Assembly (NCBI GenBank): GCA_041746135.1
Contig: JBGTHQ010000023.1
Coordinates: forward strand, 1-64,000
Direction of reading: 5' to 3'
Source: Alg239-R122 sp041746135
GTDB taxonomy: Bacteria; Pseudomonadota; Alphaproteobacteria; Sphingomonadales; Sphingomonadaceae
DNA length: 64,000 bases
The translations under genes and the position numbers were made by a program. Every line of letters starts with the position of its first letter. The first letter of the stretch is position 1. Shown piece by piece: positions 28,339 through 36,720 of the stretch. The notes below the pieces were generated by a model. That model was not told the DNA's origin, did not search any database, and saw only the letters and a program-made list of their open reading frames with translations.

Positions 28339-28941
28339 ATGATGGCCTATAAACATATGGGAATAGCGATCGCACTGGCGATGACAGCGGGAGCGTGCGT
28401 TTCGCCAGTGGGTCCGGTCGAAGTGACCCGCTTTCATACGCCCGAAACCATGACGCAACTGGACAGCGGCACGATTGCCGTGGTTGCAGGTCCCAATGCG
28501 CAGTCGCAATCGCTTGAGTTCCAGACCTACGCCGCTGCGGTGTCTCGCGAACTTGTAGCGCTGGGGTATACGCCTATCAGCGGCGCGGCCAACGCCCGCT
28601 ACCGTGCGCAGGTCAGTTTCGACCGCTTTGTTCAGGCCCCCGGCCAGAAACGCTCGCCAATCAGCGTCGGCGTGGGTGGTTCGACCGGCAGCTATGGCTC
28701 AGGTGTCGGTTTGGGCGTCGGCATCAATCTGGGCGGCGGTCCCAAAACCATGGTCGTCAGCGAACTGTTTGTGGCGATCAAGGATGCGGGCGGCGTGCAG
28801 AACCTGTGGGAAGGCCGCGCGGTTTCCGAAGCCAGGGAAGGTTCTCCTAATGCCGAAACGGCGCTGTCGGCGGGCAAGCTGGCGCGCAGCCTGTTCGTCA
28901 ACTTTCCCGGCGAAAGCGGCGCGACGGTCGAGGTGGATTAG
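28339..28941 (+). CDS. DUF4136 lipoprotein
   Basis: A 200-residue outer-envelope protein with a lipobox TAGAC after 'IAIALAM'. DUF4136-like features are an N-terminal 'EVTRFHT' strand, 'AAVSRELVALGYTPI', a long glycine-rich hinge ('GVGLGVGINLGGG') and a final 'LARSLFVNFPGES'. The family is found near the outer membrane and has no known role. The start may be either of two adjacent ATGs (28339 or 28342). Confidence 0.8.
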   Translation: MMAYKHMGIAIALAMTAGACVSPVGPVEVTRFHTPETMTQLDSGTIAVVAGPNAQSQSLEFQTYAAAVSRELVALGYTPISGAANARYRAQVSFDRFVQAPGQKRSPISVGVGGSTGSYGSGVGLGVGINLGGGPKTMVVSELFVAIKDAGGVQNLWEGRAVSEAREGSPNAETALSAGKLARSLFVNFPGESGATVEVD

Positions 28942-29051
28942 TCGCGCCGATCGCGCATATCCCGCGATAATTCCCGCTCCAATATTGACCTTGATGGTAC
29001 TACAGCCCAATAGGTTGTAGACGCTATCCTGTCGCAAAAACCTGAGGAAAT

Positions 29052-30176
29052 ATGACTATCAAAATTACGTCCGCGTTCGATTCGGGCAATATCAACGTCC
29101 GTGAAATCAGCGGCAACACCGCGCATCTGTCGATCAATCAGGACCGCGAGAGCGAGTTCAAACAGTGGTTTCACTTCCGCGTATCGGCCACCGCCGGCGA
29201 AGACATCACTCTGGTCATCGGCGATCTCAAGACGTCGGCTTATCCCGGCGGCTGGCCCGGTTACAACGCCTGTGTCAGCGAGGATCGCGATTACTGGGCC
29301 CGCGCCGAAAGCAGCTATGATGAAGCGAAGGGCGAACTGACAATCCGCTATCAGAGCGCCAGCGATATTTTCTGGTGCGCCTATTTCGCGCCCTATCCGA
29401 TGGACCGGCATCATGACCTGATATCCGAAGCCGCGGCCTCCGAGGGCGTCAGCTATCGCCAGCTGGGCGAGACATTGCAGGGGCAACCGATCGATTGCCT
29501 CGAAATGGGCGAGGGCGACAAGCAGGTCTGGCTTTATGCCCGCCAGCATCCGGGCGAGACGCAGGCCGAATGGTGGATGGAAGGCGCGCTTTCCAAACTG
29601 ACCGATCCCGCCGATCCGCACGCGCGATTGTTGTTGCAGAAATGCCGTCTGCATATCGTCCCCAATATGAACCCCGACGGATCGCGCATGGGCCATTTGC
29701 GCACCAATTATGACGGCGTCAACCTGAACCGCGAATGGGAAAGCCCGAGCGCGGAGAAAAGCCCCGAAGTGCTGTGCGTGCGCAATGCGATGGATGAAAG
29801 CGGCGTCGATTTCGCGATGGACGTACATGGCGACGAAGCCATCCCGGCGGTATTCCTCGCCGGGTTTGAAGGCATCCCTTCCTGGAGCGACGCGCAGGGT
29901 GAAAAATTCTACGCTTATCAGGCCAGTCTGGCGCGGCGTACGCCAGATTTCCAGACCGAGCTTGGCTATCCCAAAAGCAAGCCCGGTACCGCCAATATGA
30001 AAATTTCCACCAACCAGGTCGCCGAACGCTTTGGCGCGACCGCGATGACGCTGGAAATGCCGTACAAGGATAACCGCGACCTGCCCGATATCGAACAGGG
30101 TTGGAGCCCCGAACGCTGCAAATTATTGGCGCATGATTGCCTGGCCGTGCTGGCGGAGATGATTGACGATTTTTGA
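29052..30176 (+). CDS. M14 family zinc carboxypeptidase, cytosolic-carboxypeptidase-like
   Basis: A 374-residue enzyme without a signal peptide. A beta-rich N-terminal domain (residues 1-120) precedes the M14 catalytic domain. The zinc ligands are H166-P-G-E169 ('RQHPGETQAEWWMEG') and H259 ('MDVHGDE'). The substrate arginine lies near 'VNLNREW', and catalytic Glu335 is in 'MTLEMPY'. This two-domain layout is that of the CCP/AGBL-like bacterial carboxypeptidases. The family removes C-terminal residues from peptides or proteins; the target here is unknown. It precedes gpmA by about 60 bases. Confidence 0.9.
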   Translation: MTIKITSAFDSGNINVREISGNTAHLSINQDRESEFKQWFHFRVSATAGEDITLVIGDLKTSAYPGGWPGYNACVSEDRDYWARAESSYDEAKGELTIRYQSASDIFWCAYFAPYPMDRHHDLISEAAASEGVSYRQLGETLQGQPIDCLEMGEGDKQVWLYARQHPGETQAEWWMEGALSKLTDPADPHARLLLQKCRLHIVPNMNPDGSRMGHLRTNYDGVNLNREWESPSAEKSPEVLCVRNAMDESGVDFAMDVHGDEAIPAVFLAGFEGIPSWSDAQGEKFYAYQASLARRTPDFQTELGYPKSKPGTANMKISTNQVAERFGATAMTLEMPYKDNRDLPDIEQGWSPERCKLLAHDCLAVLAEMIDDF

Positions 30177-30237
30177 TGTGCTAAAGCACTGTTTCTGACG
30201 TTTCTTCGTATCAATAATAACAAAAGGATTTCGCCTA

Positions 30238-30924
30238 ATGCCCCAACTCATCCTGATCCGTCATGGCCAATCGGCATGGAATCTCGAAAACCGTTTTACC
30301 GGCTGGTGGGATGTCGATGTGACCGAAAAGGGTATCGAGGAAGCCCGTGCGGCGGGGCGGCTGATGCGCGACAAGGGGATCGAGGCGGACCTCTGTTTTA
30401 CTTCACTGCAGACCCGGGCGATTAAGACGCTCAATCTGGCGCTGGAGGAAATGGACAGGCTGTGGCTGCCGGTGGAAAAGCATTACCGGCTGAACGAACG
30501 CCATTATGGCGGCCTGACCGGACTTAACAAACAGGAAACGCGCGACAAACATGGCGACGAGCAGGTGCATATCTGGCGCCGCAGCTACGATACGCCGCCG
30601 CCGCCGATGGAACAGGGCAGCGAATACGAGATGCAGGAAGATCCGCGCTATGCCGGTATTACCGTGCCGCGCGCCGAAAGCCTGAAAGACACGATCGAGC
30701 GCGTATTGCCCTATTGGGAAACGCGGATTGCGCCCGAACTGAAAGCGGGCAAGCGCGTGATGATCTCGGCGCACGGCAATTCCTTGCGCGCTTTGGTCAA
30801 GCATCTGTCGAATATCGCTGACGATGAAATTACCGGGCTGGAAATTCCGACCGGCCAGCCGATCATCTATGAACTTGATAACGAGCTCAACGAGGTCGAG
30901 CGCTATTATCTGAACGAGCGATAG
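30238..30924 (+). CDS. gpmA: 2,3-bisphosphoglycerate-dependent phosphoglycerate mutase
   Basis: A 228-residue histidine-phosphatase-fold enzyme converting 3- to 2-phosphoglycerate. The phosphorylated histidine is in 'LIRHGQSAWN' (His9), with 'NLENRFTGWWDVDVTEKG', the acid 'LNERHYGGLTGLNK' and the second histidine in 'ISAHGNSLRALVKHL'. The short C-terminal tail is typical. The stop codon lies inside a strong hairpin that ends the transcript. Confidence 0.94.
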   Translation: MPQLILIRHGQSAWNLENRFTGWWDVDVTEKGIEEARAAGRLMRDKGIEADLCFTSLQTRAIKTLNLALEEMDRLWLPVEKHYRLNERHYGGLTGLNKQETRDKHGDEQVHIWRRSYDTPPPPMEQGSEYEMQEDPRYAGITVPRAESLKDTIERVLPYWETRIAPELKAGKRVMISAHGNSLRALVKHLSNIADDEITGLEIPTGQPIIYELDNELNEVERYYLNER

Positions 30925-30962
30925 CACCTTCTCTCGCGCGTGCGCGCGAGAGAAGGTGCTAT
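30921..30962. terminator. Perfect 20-bp hairpin between gpmA and LysR genes
   Basis: ATAGCACCTTCTCTCGCGCG (30921-30940) has its exact reverse complement at 30943-30962, separated by TG. The effective loop is larger because CGCG cannot fold fully. The gpmA stop TAG (30922-30924) is part of the stem. It can end transcripts from both convergent genes. T-runs on each side are short, so termination strength is uncertain. Confidence 0.65.
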
Positions 30963-30982
30963 TTCTCTCGCGCGTGCGCGCG
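30929..30982. repeat. Direct repeat overlapping the gpmA hairpin
   Basis: A 20-base block starting TTCTCTCGCG (30929-30948) recurs exactly at 30963-30982 with a period of 34 bases. The first copy is half of the hairpin stem, so a tandem duplication of half a palindrome is visible. It ends just before the LysR stop at 30989. Confidence 0.7.
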
Positions 30983-30988
30983 GCCGGT

Positions 30989-31867
30989 TCAGATATCCGC
31001 TTTCATTAGCCAATCGTGAAACAGCCGCACGGGGCGGGTTTCCAGCGCGCGGGGCTTGCATACGAACCAATAGCTATACGGGCTCTCCACCGGAATCTCA
31101 TAGAGTCGCGCCAGACGGTCGTCCTGACTGCGGCTGAGGTGATCGTCATGCAATATCGCGATGCCCAGCCCCTGCGCAGCGGCTTCGAGCATCAGCGGCC
31201 CACTGTCGAAATGGTCGATCGCGGTCGGCATGAGTTTTTCCAGCCCGAGCACGTCTTTCCAGCTTTCGAACGATTCTGGCGTATCGGAATGGATCAGGAA
31301 AGTCTGTTTCGACAAAAGCTCCACATCGGGCGTCTTGCCCAGTTTTGCGACCAGTTCCGCCGATGCGATCGCATAGACGAAATTATGGTCGAGCCGGTCG
31401 CTGTGCAATGCGGGATCGATCTGTTTGGCCAGAATAATGGCGGCATCCAGCGTATCGCCCAGAAAGTTTTCACTATGGCCCGTGGTGACTGTATCGATAT
31501 GCAGCAACGGATACATGCGGCGCAGTTCGGACAGATGCGGAAACAGCCTCTGGCTCGCAAAGAGCGGCAATACGCCAAGGCGCAGGCGGATATTGCGGCT
31601 GTCATCCATATGGTTGTGAATGGCCGCGGCCAGGTTTTCGAGCGCGGGCGCGACCGTGTCGAACAGCGCCTGTCCATTTTCATTCAATGCCAGAATCTGG
31701 TTTTGGCGGCGAAACAGTTTCTTGCCCATGAAATCCTCGAGCGCACCGATCCGGCGACTTAGTGCGGAGGGGGAAAGGGCCAGTTCGCTGGCAGCGGCTT
31801 TGGCCGAACCGAGTCTGGCCACACGGACAAACGCTTCCAAAGATCTTAAGGGGGGGAGACGGCGCAA
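30989..31867 (-). CDS. LysR family transcriptional regulator
   Basis: A 292-residue regulator: N-terminal winged helix 'LRSLEAFVRVARLGSAKAAASELALSPSALSRRIGALEDFMGKKLF', then the ligand-binding domain ('LRLGVLPLFASQRLFPHLSELRRMYPLLHIDTVTT', 'LDAAIILAKQIDPALHSDRLDH', 'LGIAILHDDHLS'). The closest familiar style is the GcvA-like branch. It has no partner gene next to it, so its regulon is unknown. It stands convergent with gpmA and divergent from the gap at 31868-32303. Confidence 0.9.
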   Translation of the reverse strand: MRRLPPLRSLEAFVRVARLGSAKAAASELALSPSALSRRIGALEDFMGKKLFRRQNQILALNENGQALFDTVAPALENLAAAIHNHMDDSRNIRLRLGVLPLFASQRLFPHLSELRRMYPLLHIDTVTTGHSENFLGDTLDAAIILAKQIDPALHSDRLDHNFVYAIASAELVAKLGKTPDVELLSKQTFLIHSDTPESFESWKDVLGLEKLMPTAIDHFDSGPLMLEAAAQGLGIAILHDDHLSRSQDDRLARLYEIPVESPYSYWFVCKPRALETRPVRLFHDWLMKADI

Positions 31868-31919
31868 AATATCATCCTTCCAGTGACAACGAGAGACAAT
31901 GTGTCAGTTTTATTGCAAC

Positions 31920-32113
31920 GCACAAAATAGCGACTTGCAGCTATATAACGTAAAACTAACATATTTACAGGATTAACTTGCATGAAATGCAATTATCTTT
32001 TCTCTTTTCGCACTTGCACAATAGCCGGTGCGCGGGCACATAGGGTGAGCCTTTCAGGCATCCTCTCCTAAAAACTTTTATGGGGTCAGTGTTCGCACTG
32101 GCCCCCTTTTTTT
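31920..32113 (+). ncRNA. Possible small RNA ending at an orphan terminator
   Basis: The 436-base gap between the LysR and CDC48 genes holds a strong plus-strand terminator but no plus-strand gene before it. The segment upstream of the hairpin has short stem-forming sequences (GCCT-TTC-AGGC at 32049-32059) and a C/T-rich single-stranded patch (ATCCTCTCC, 32060-32068). The latter could pair with Shine-Dalgarno sequences. I cannot fix the 5' end; no clear promoter pair is visible. It matches no RNA family I recognise. It might instead be a leftover leader. Confidence 0.3.
32082..32113 (+). terminator. Strong Rho-independent terminator with UUCG loop
   Basis: A ten-base stem GGGGTCAGTG / CACTGGCCCC (one G-U pair) closes a TTCG tetraloop and is followed by seven T. 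Oriented plus, it lies 190 bases before the CDC48 gene and more than 200 bases from the divergent LysR start, so it ends no annotated gene. Confidence 0.85.
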
Positions 32114-32303
32114 GCCTTCTGACCAGCTTTAACCATCTGCTTAAAGCGGCGCAAGTTGCCTGTGCCAATTTTCTCGTCTGCACGCCTGCTGTACCGTGTG
32201 CACTATTTGCCGACCGCGATGCAAAGACATTTGCAATGCGGACGCGCAATTCCTAGCTTGTTGCAACGACACACAGATAATCAGCATAAAGAGCAGGATT
32301 TAT

Positions 32304-34628
32304 ATGCCCGAAGACAAAGTCGGCGAAGAGAGCGAAACTGGCCGCAAATTGCAAGTCGCCAATGCCCGTCCGGAAGATAGCGGACGCGGTCTTGCCCGGA
32401 TCAGCCGCGATGTCATGGCCGAGATCGGCGTGATGGAAGGCGACGTTGTCGAACTGGTCGGCAAGCGCTCTACGCCGTCGCGTGCCGTGCTGCCCTATGC
32501 CGAGGATGAAGGGCTGGAGCTGGTCCGTATCGACGGTTTGCAGCGCGCCAATGCCGGCGTCGGGTCCGGCGATTTTATCCGTATCAAGAAATCCGAATCC
32601 AAACCTGCCAAACGCGTGGTTTTCGCCCCCGCACAAAAAGATTTGCGGCTGCAGGGCAATGCCAATGCGCTGAAGCGAAGTTTTGCGGGCCGGGCCATTG
32701 CCGCAGGAGATTTTGTCGCCACGCACGGGCAGCAGCGCGTCGATCGCGGCAATATGCCGCCGCAATTGCAACAGATGCTGGCTGCGCCGGCTTATGCGCT
32801 TACTGAAATCCGGCTGGTGGTGGTTTCGACCAGCCCATCGGGTTTCGTGCATATCGACGCCGATACCGAAGTCGAGTTGCGATCCGAATATGAAGCCGCG
32901 ACCGAAGCGCGCCGGGCGGATGTGACCTATGATGACGTGGGCGGCATGGGCGAAACGATCGATCAATTGCGAGAAATGGTCGAGCTGCCGCTGCGCTATC
33001 CCGAACTGTTCACCCGGTTGGGCGTTGATCCGCCACGCGGGGTGTTGCTGCACGGCCCTCCGGGGACGGGCAAGACCCGGTTGGCCAAGGCGGTTGCCAA
33101 CGAAAGCGAAGCCAATTTCTTCCTGATCAACGGCCCCGAAATTATGGGTTCGGCTTATGGCGAATCCGAAAAAAAGCTGCGTGAAGTTTTCGAAGAAGCG
33201 GCCAAAGCTGCCCCATCGATTCTGTTTATCGACGAGATCGATTCGATCGCACCAAAGCGCGGCAATGTGCAGGGCGAGGCCGAAAAGCGGCTGGTGGCCC
33301 AGTTGCTGACGCTGATGGATGGTCTGGAAGCACGGGTAAACCTTGTCGTGATCGCAGCCACCAATCGGCCCGAAGCGATTGACGAGGCGTTGCGCCGCCC
33401 TGGCCGGTTCGACCGCGAAATTATCGTTGGCGTTCCCGACGAAGCGGGCCGCCGCGAAATTTTCGGTATTCACACCCGCGGGATGCCGCTGGGCGAGAGC
33501 GTCGATCTCAAGGAACTGGCGCGCACGACCTATGGCTTTGTCGGCGCCGATATCGCCGCGCTTGCGCGTGAGGCCGCGATCGAAACCGTCCGCCGGATCA
33601 TGCCCAAGCTGAATCTGGAAGAAGGTACTGTCCCGGCCGAGGTGCTCGATACGTTGAGCGTGACTCGTGACGATTTTATGGAAGCAATCAAGCGCGTCCA
33701 GCCCTCGGCGATGCGCGAAGTGATGGTCCAGACACCCGATGTCGGCTGGGGCGATATTGGCGGGTTGGACGATGCGCAGGCGCAATTGAAAGAAGGCGTC
33801 GAACTGCCGCTCAAAAATCCCGATGCTTTCCACCGTCTGGGCATTCGTCCGGCCAAAGGTTTTCTGCTTTACGGCCCGCCCGGGACCGGCAAGACTTTGC
33901 TCGCCAAAGCGGTCGCCAAGGAATCCGATGCCAATTTCATCGCGACGAAATCGTCCGATCTGCTGTCCAAATGGTATGGCGAAAGCGAACAGCAGATAGC
34001 CCGGCTGTTCGCGCGCGCCCGCCAGGTTGCGCCGTGCGTGCTGTTTATCGACGAGATCGACAGTCTGGTTCCCGTGCGCGGCAGCGGTGGTCCCGGCGGT
34101 AGCCAGGTGACGGAGCGTGTTGTTAATACCTTGCTGTCCGAAATGGACGGTCTGGAAGACCTACAGTCGGTGGTCCTGATCGGGGCGACCAATCGTCCCA
34201 ATCTGGTCGATCCCGCATTGCTGCGTCCGGGCCGTTTCGACGAACTTGTTTATGTTTCGGTCCCCGATGAAACCGGACGCCGCCGCATTCTGGGTATCCA
34301 CACCGCGCAAATGCCGCTCGCCAAGGATGTCGATCTGGACGATATCGCCGCGCGCGCCGATCGGTACACCGGTGCCGATCTGGAAGATCTCGTCCGCCGT
34401 GCCGGCCTGTTTGCCTTGCGCGAGAATGGCGAGGATGTGAGCGAGGTCGATATGGGACATTTCGAAAAGGCTCTGGATGCATCACGCGCATCGGTCAGCG
34501 TGGAGATGGAGGAGGAATATGCCACCATCGAAAGCAAGTTGCGCGAAAAAGCGATCGGACCCGCATCGATGGGCTTTGTAACCCCGGGCATGCTGGTGCC
34601 AACGCGAGACACAAAGCACGAGAATTGA
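32304..34628 (+). CDS. CDC48 family AAA ATPase
   Basis: A 774-residue protein with the p97/VAT order. The N-terminal double-psi barrel-like domain ('LQVANARPEDSGRGLARISRDVMAEIGVMEGDVVELVG') is followed by the D1 AAA module (Walker A G251-PPGTGK-T258, Walker B 'SILFIDEIDSIAPKR') and the D2 module (G524-PPGTGK-T531, 'CVLFIDEIDSLVPVRG', 'GRFDELVYVSVPDETGRR'). Archaeal and eukaryotic relatives unfold proteins for degradation; the role in the few bacteria that have it is not established. ATG 32304 follows AGGATT and opens the conserved N domain; the frame runs open upstream to 32196. Confidence 0.93.
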   Translation: MPEDKVGEESETGRKLQVANARPEDSGRGLARISRDVMAEIGVMEGDVVELVGKRSTPSRAVLPYAEDEGLELVRIDGLQRANAGVGSGDFIRIKKSESKPAKRVVFAPAQKDLRLQGNANALKRSFAGRAIAAGDFVATHGQQRVDRGNMPPQLQQMLAAPAYALTEIRLVVVSTSPSGFVHIDADTEVELRSEYEAATEARRADVTYDDVGGMGETIDQLREMVELPLRYPELFTRLGVDPPRGVLLHGPPGTGKTRLAKAVANESEANFFLINGPEIMGSAYGESEKKLREVFEEAAKAAPSILFIDEIDSIAPKRGNVQGEAEKRLVAQLLTLMDGLEARVNLVVIAATNRPEAIDEALRRPGRFDREIIVGVPDEAGRREIFGIHTRGMPLGESVDLKELARTTYGFVGADIAALAREAAIETVRRIMPKLNLEEGTVPAEVLDTLSVTRDDFMEAIKRVQPSAMREVMVQTPDVGWGDIGGLDDAQAQLKEGVELPLKNPDAFHRLGIRPAKGFLLYGPPGTGKTLLAKAVAKESDANFIATKSSDLLSKWYGESEQQIARLFARARQVAPCVLFIDEIDSLVPVRGSGGPGGSQVTERVVNTLLSEMDGLEDLQSVVLIGATNRPNLVDPALLRPGRFDELVYVSVPDETGRRRILGIHTAQMPLAKDVDLDDIAARADRYTGADLEDLVRRAGLFALRENGEDVSEVDMGHFEKALDASRASVSVEMEEEYATIESKLREKAIGPASMGFVTPGMLVPTRDTKHEN

Positions 34629-34717
34629 TTACAAAAGGGGTCGCAATACCGCCATATCCGCCCTTGCCCTAAAACGCGCGACGCTGCGGGTGCGCAGAAT
34701 GGCGGACTGGAGCTGAA

Positions 34718-35176
34718 CTATCCCTCGATGATTCTCGTTTCGGGATGGTGTTTGTCGAGATGCTTGCGGATGATCCGCAAGTTCTTGGTATTCGACCGGT
34801 AGAAAAAATCGAACACGTCGCCTGCCAGCGGCACCGCGCCGAGCAGGGTATCAATACCAACATTGCCCGCCATGCGGGCCAGCTGGAATTTCGACATGCC
34901 CAGATTTCGCGCCTCCCACACCATATAGGCCCCCATGGCCGCAGTCACGAAATCGCCGACCACCGGAACGAGCCCGACAATCGCATCGAGCCCGACAGGC
35001 CGGTTGATTCCGGGAATGACAAAGCTGCGCTCCAGAATAATTTCCAGCGCCTCGACCCGTTTGCGGATCGCGGCGGGATCGGCCCCGAGCTGAGGGAAAC
35101 GGGCCCGGATCTCGTCAAGCTTTTCCTGGCTGACATAATCGGCGGGGCCGTTCTTTTTTTCCGGACGAATTGCCAT
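34718..35176 (-). CDS. DUF4112 domain-containing protein
   Basis: A 152-residue protein of the DUF4112 family. Blocks are 'LERSFVIPGINRPVGLDAIVGLVPVVGDFVTAAMGAYMVWEARNLG' and 'KFQLARMAGNVGIDTLLGAVPLAGDVFDFFYRSNTKNLRIIRKHL'. The two similar 'G-D-x-x-x-G-x-x-P-x-x-G-D' segments are amphipathic and suggest membrane association. No function is known. ATG 35176 follows GGGAG; the frame to 35206 is not favoured. Confidence 0.82.
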   Translation of the reverse strand: MAIRPEKKNGPADYVSQEKLDEIRARFPQLGADPAAIRKRVEALEIILERSFVIPGINRPVGLDAIVGLVPVVGDFVTAAMGAYMVWEARNLGMSKFQLARMAGNVGIDTLLGAVPLAGDVFDFFYRSNTKNLRIIRKHLDKHHPETRIIEG

Positions 35177-35209
35177 TTTATCTCCCTGGCCATCATAGAA
35201 ATGCACATT

Positions 35210-36703
35210 TTATCTGGGGATGGCCGCCATCGGTGACAAGGGGTGGTAGCCGAGCGGATTGGGCAGGAAGCCGGCTGGTTTTCCGCGTACAAGGCTCCAG
35301 CGTATCGGCTGGCCCAGAACGATGAAACCGTGATAATCCACCATGTTTTTTTCCGCTTGTGCCAGCAATCGTCTGCTTTCGTCGCCGTCCCTGCTCATTC
35401 TCGCCTGTTGCAGCAGCGCCGTGGCGGCTTCGTCGCACACCCGTCTTCGCACGCATGCCAATTGGTTCAAATACCATGTCGGTCTGTTATAAGTCGCAAC
35501 TTCGTCAACAAGGCGCAAATCGGCGTTGGCGGCATATCCCACGCGTACCGCCTTCAATCCGGCGATACGCAAATCGGCCGCGATGCTCGCGAACAAGAGC
35601 GAAGCGCCCGGTCCATCGGGTAAAGCAATGCGCAGCGAGGGCGCAGCTCCGAAATTGGCGGTCCAGCTGGAAATTCGCGATCGCGCCACGACGCGGCGGC
35701 TGGTCATGGTGCGGCCCGCCCACGGTTCGCCTGCGATCGAATCGAAATCCGCGACAAAAGGGGGAACGATGCGGTTGCTGATTTCCGCGCTTTCGATATT
35801 TAGGCTGGCGCGTATCCGCTCGCGGTCGATTGCCATGGATACCGCTTCGCGGATGCCGGCATCCGAAAGAAACCCGTCCGCTTCGACAAATTGCAATCCG
35901 AACAATCCGGATACCGGGTCGAGAGTCAGATCGCTTCGGCTTATGCCGGCATAATCGACCAGCGGCAAATTGTGGAAACGTCCGTTCAGAACCATATCCG
36001 CATACCCCATATCATAGCGCGCGATCGCCCTTGCGGCGCTTTCCGCGCGCAATATGATTGCCGGTAGCAGCTGCGCAGTGCTGTCGTCGTCGCGGCTATC
36101 CGCATTTTGTTCGGGTTTTGCAGTGAAATCGAGCCGATTAGCTTCGCGGACTTTCGAGAGCGGGCCGCTGCCCTCGCCCTTGCGGCTGATGCCCAGTTCG
36201 GGCTGTGCCAACACTTGCAATAAATCGGGAATGGCCGAATCCAGCCGGATCTCGATAACTTCGCCGGTCATCGTGCGGATATCGCGAATGCCGGCCAGGT
36301 CAGGACCCAGGTGCCCCTGCCGCACGTTTTCGATTCGCTCGCGCAATGCTGCGGCGACCTGCCGCGCGGTTACGGGACTTCCGTCCCGCCATGACGCGCT
36401 GCCCAAGCGGAAAATATAGCTTTGGCCGTCATCGGTGACGATCCAGCGGGCCGCAAGCGCGGGGACGAGGTTGCCAGCTTCGTCATAGGCGACCAGCCCG
36501 TGCGAAGCCGCACCGCGGACCAGTTGCGCGCCCGGCGACAAAATACCGGCCTCGGTGTCGAAAATCGATGTAGCGCCGCCGATGACCGAGATGCGCACCG
36601 TGGGATTTTCCGCGGTTCCGCAACTGGCCAGCGCGAGCGATAGCAGCAGCGCAAATCCGCCTTTGCCGGAGCGAGAAAACGCAAATCGTGTCATTGTCAT
36701 CAT
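35210..36703 (-). CDS. ABC transporter substrate-binding lipoprotein, peptide/nickel type (family 5)
   Basis: A 497-residue extracytoplasmic solute-binding protein. The lipobox is LASC after 'GFALLLSLA'. Family-5 features are 'VTDDGQSYIFRLGSASWRDGSPVTARQVAAAL', 'FLSDAGIREAVSMAIDRERI' and 'RLLAQAEKNMVDYHGFIVL'. The domain is divergent and shorter than typical OppA/DppA. It lies just 17 bases after a second binding protein gene of the same family and has no permease or ATPase gene beside it. The start could be any of ATG 36703, 36700 or 36694. Confidence 0.83.
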   Translation of the reverse strand: MMTMTRFAFSRSGKGGFALLLSLALASCGTAENPTVRISVIGGATSIFDTEAGILSPGAQLVRGAASHGLVAYDEAGNLVPALAARWIVTDDGQSYIFRLGSASWRDGSPVTARQVAAALRERIENVRQGHLGPDLAGIRDIRTMTGEVIEIRLDSAIPDLLQVLAQPELGISRKGEGSGPLSKVREANRLDFTAKPEQNADSRDDDSTAQLLPAIILRAESAARAIARYDMGYADMVLNGRFHNLPLVDYAGISRSDLTLDPVSGLFGLQFVEADGFLSDAGIREAVSMAIDRERIRASLNIESAEISNRIVPPFVADFDSIAGEPWAGRTMTSRRVVARSRISSWTANFGAAPSLRIALPDGPGASLLFASIAADLRIAGLKAVRVGYAANADLRLVDEVATYNRPTWYLNQLACVRRRVCDEAATALLQQARMSRDGDESRRLLAQAEKNMVDYHGFIVLGQPIRWSLVRGKPAGFLPNPLGYHPLSPMAAIPR

Positions 36704-36720
36704 GGCCAGCTGTATCACCG

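Noticed and set aside
32253..33833. 526-codon minus-strand frame
   Set aside because: Antisense to the CDC48 gene; composition reflects complement of the AAA motifs.
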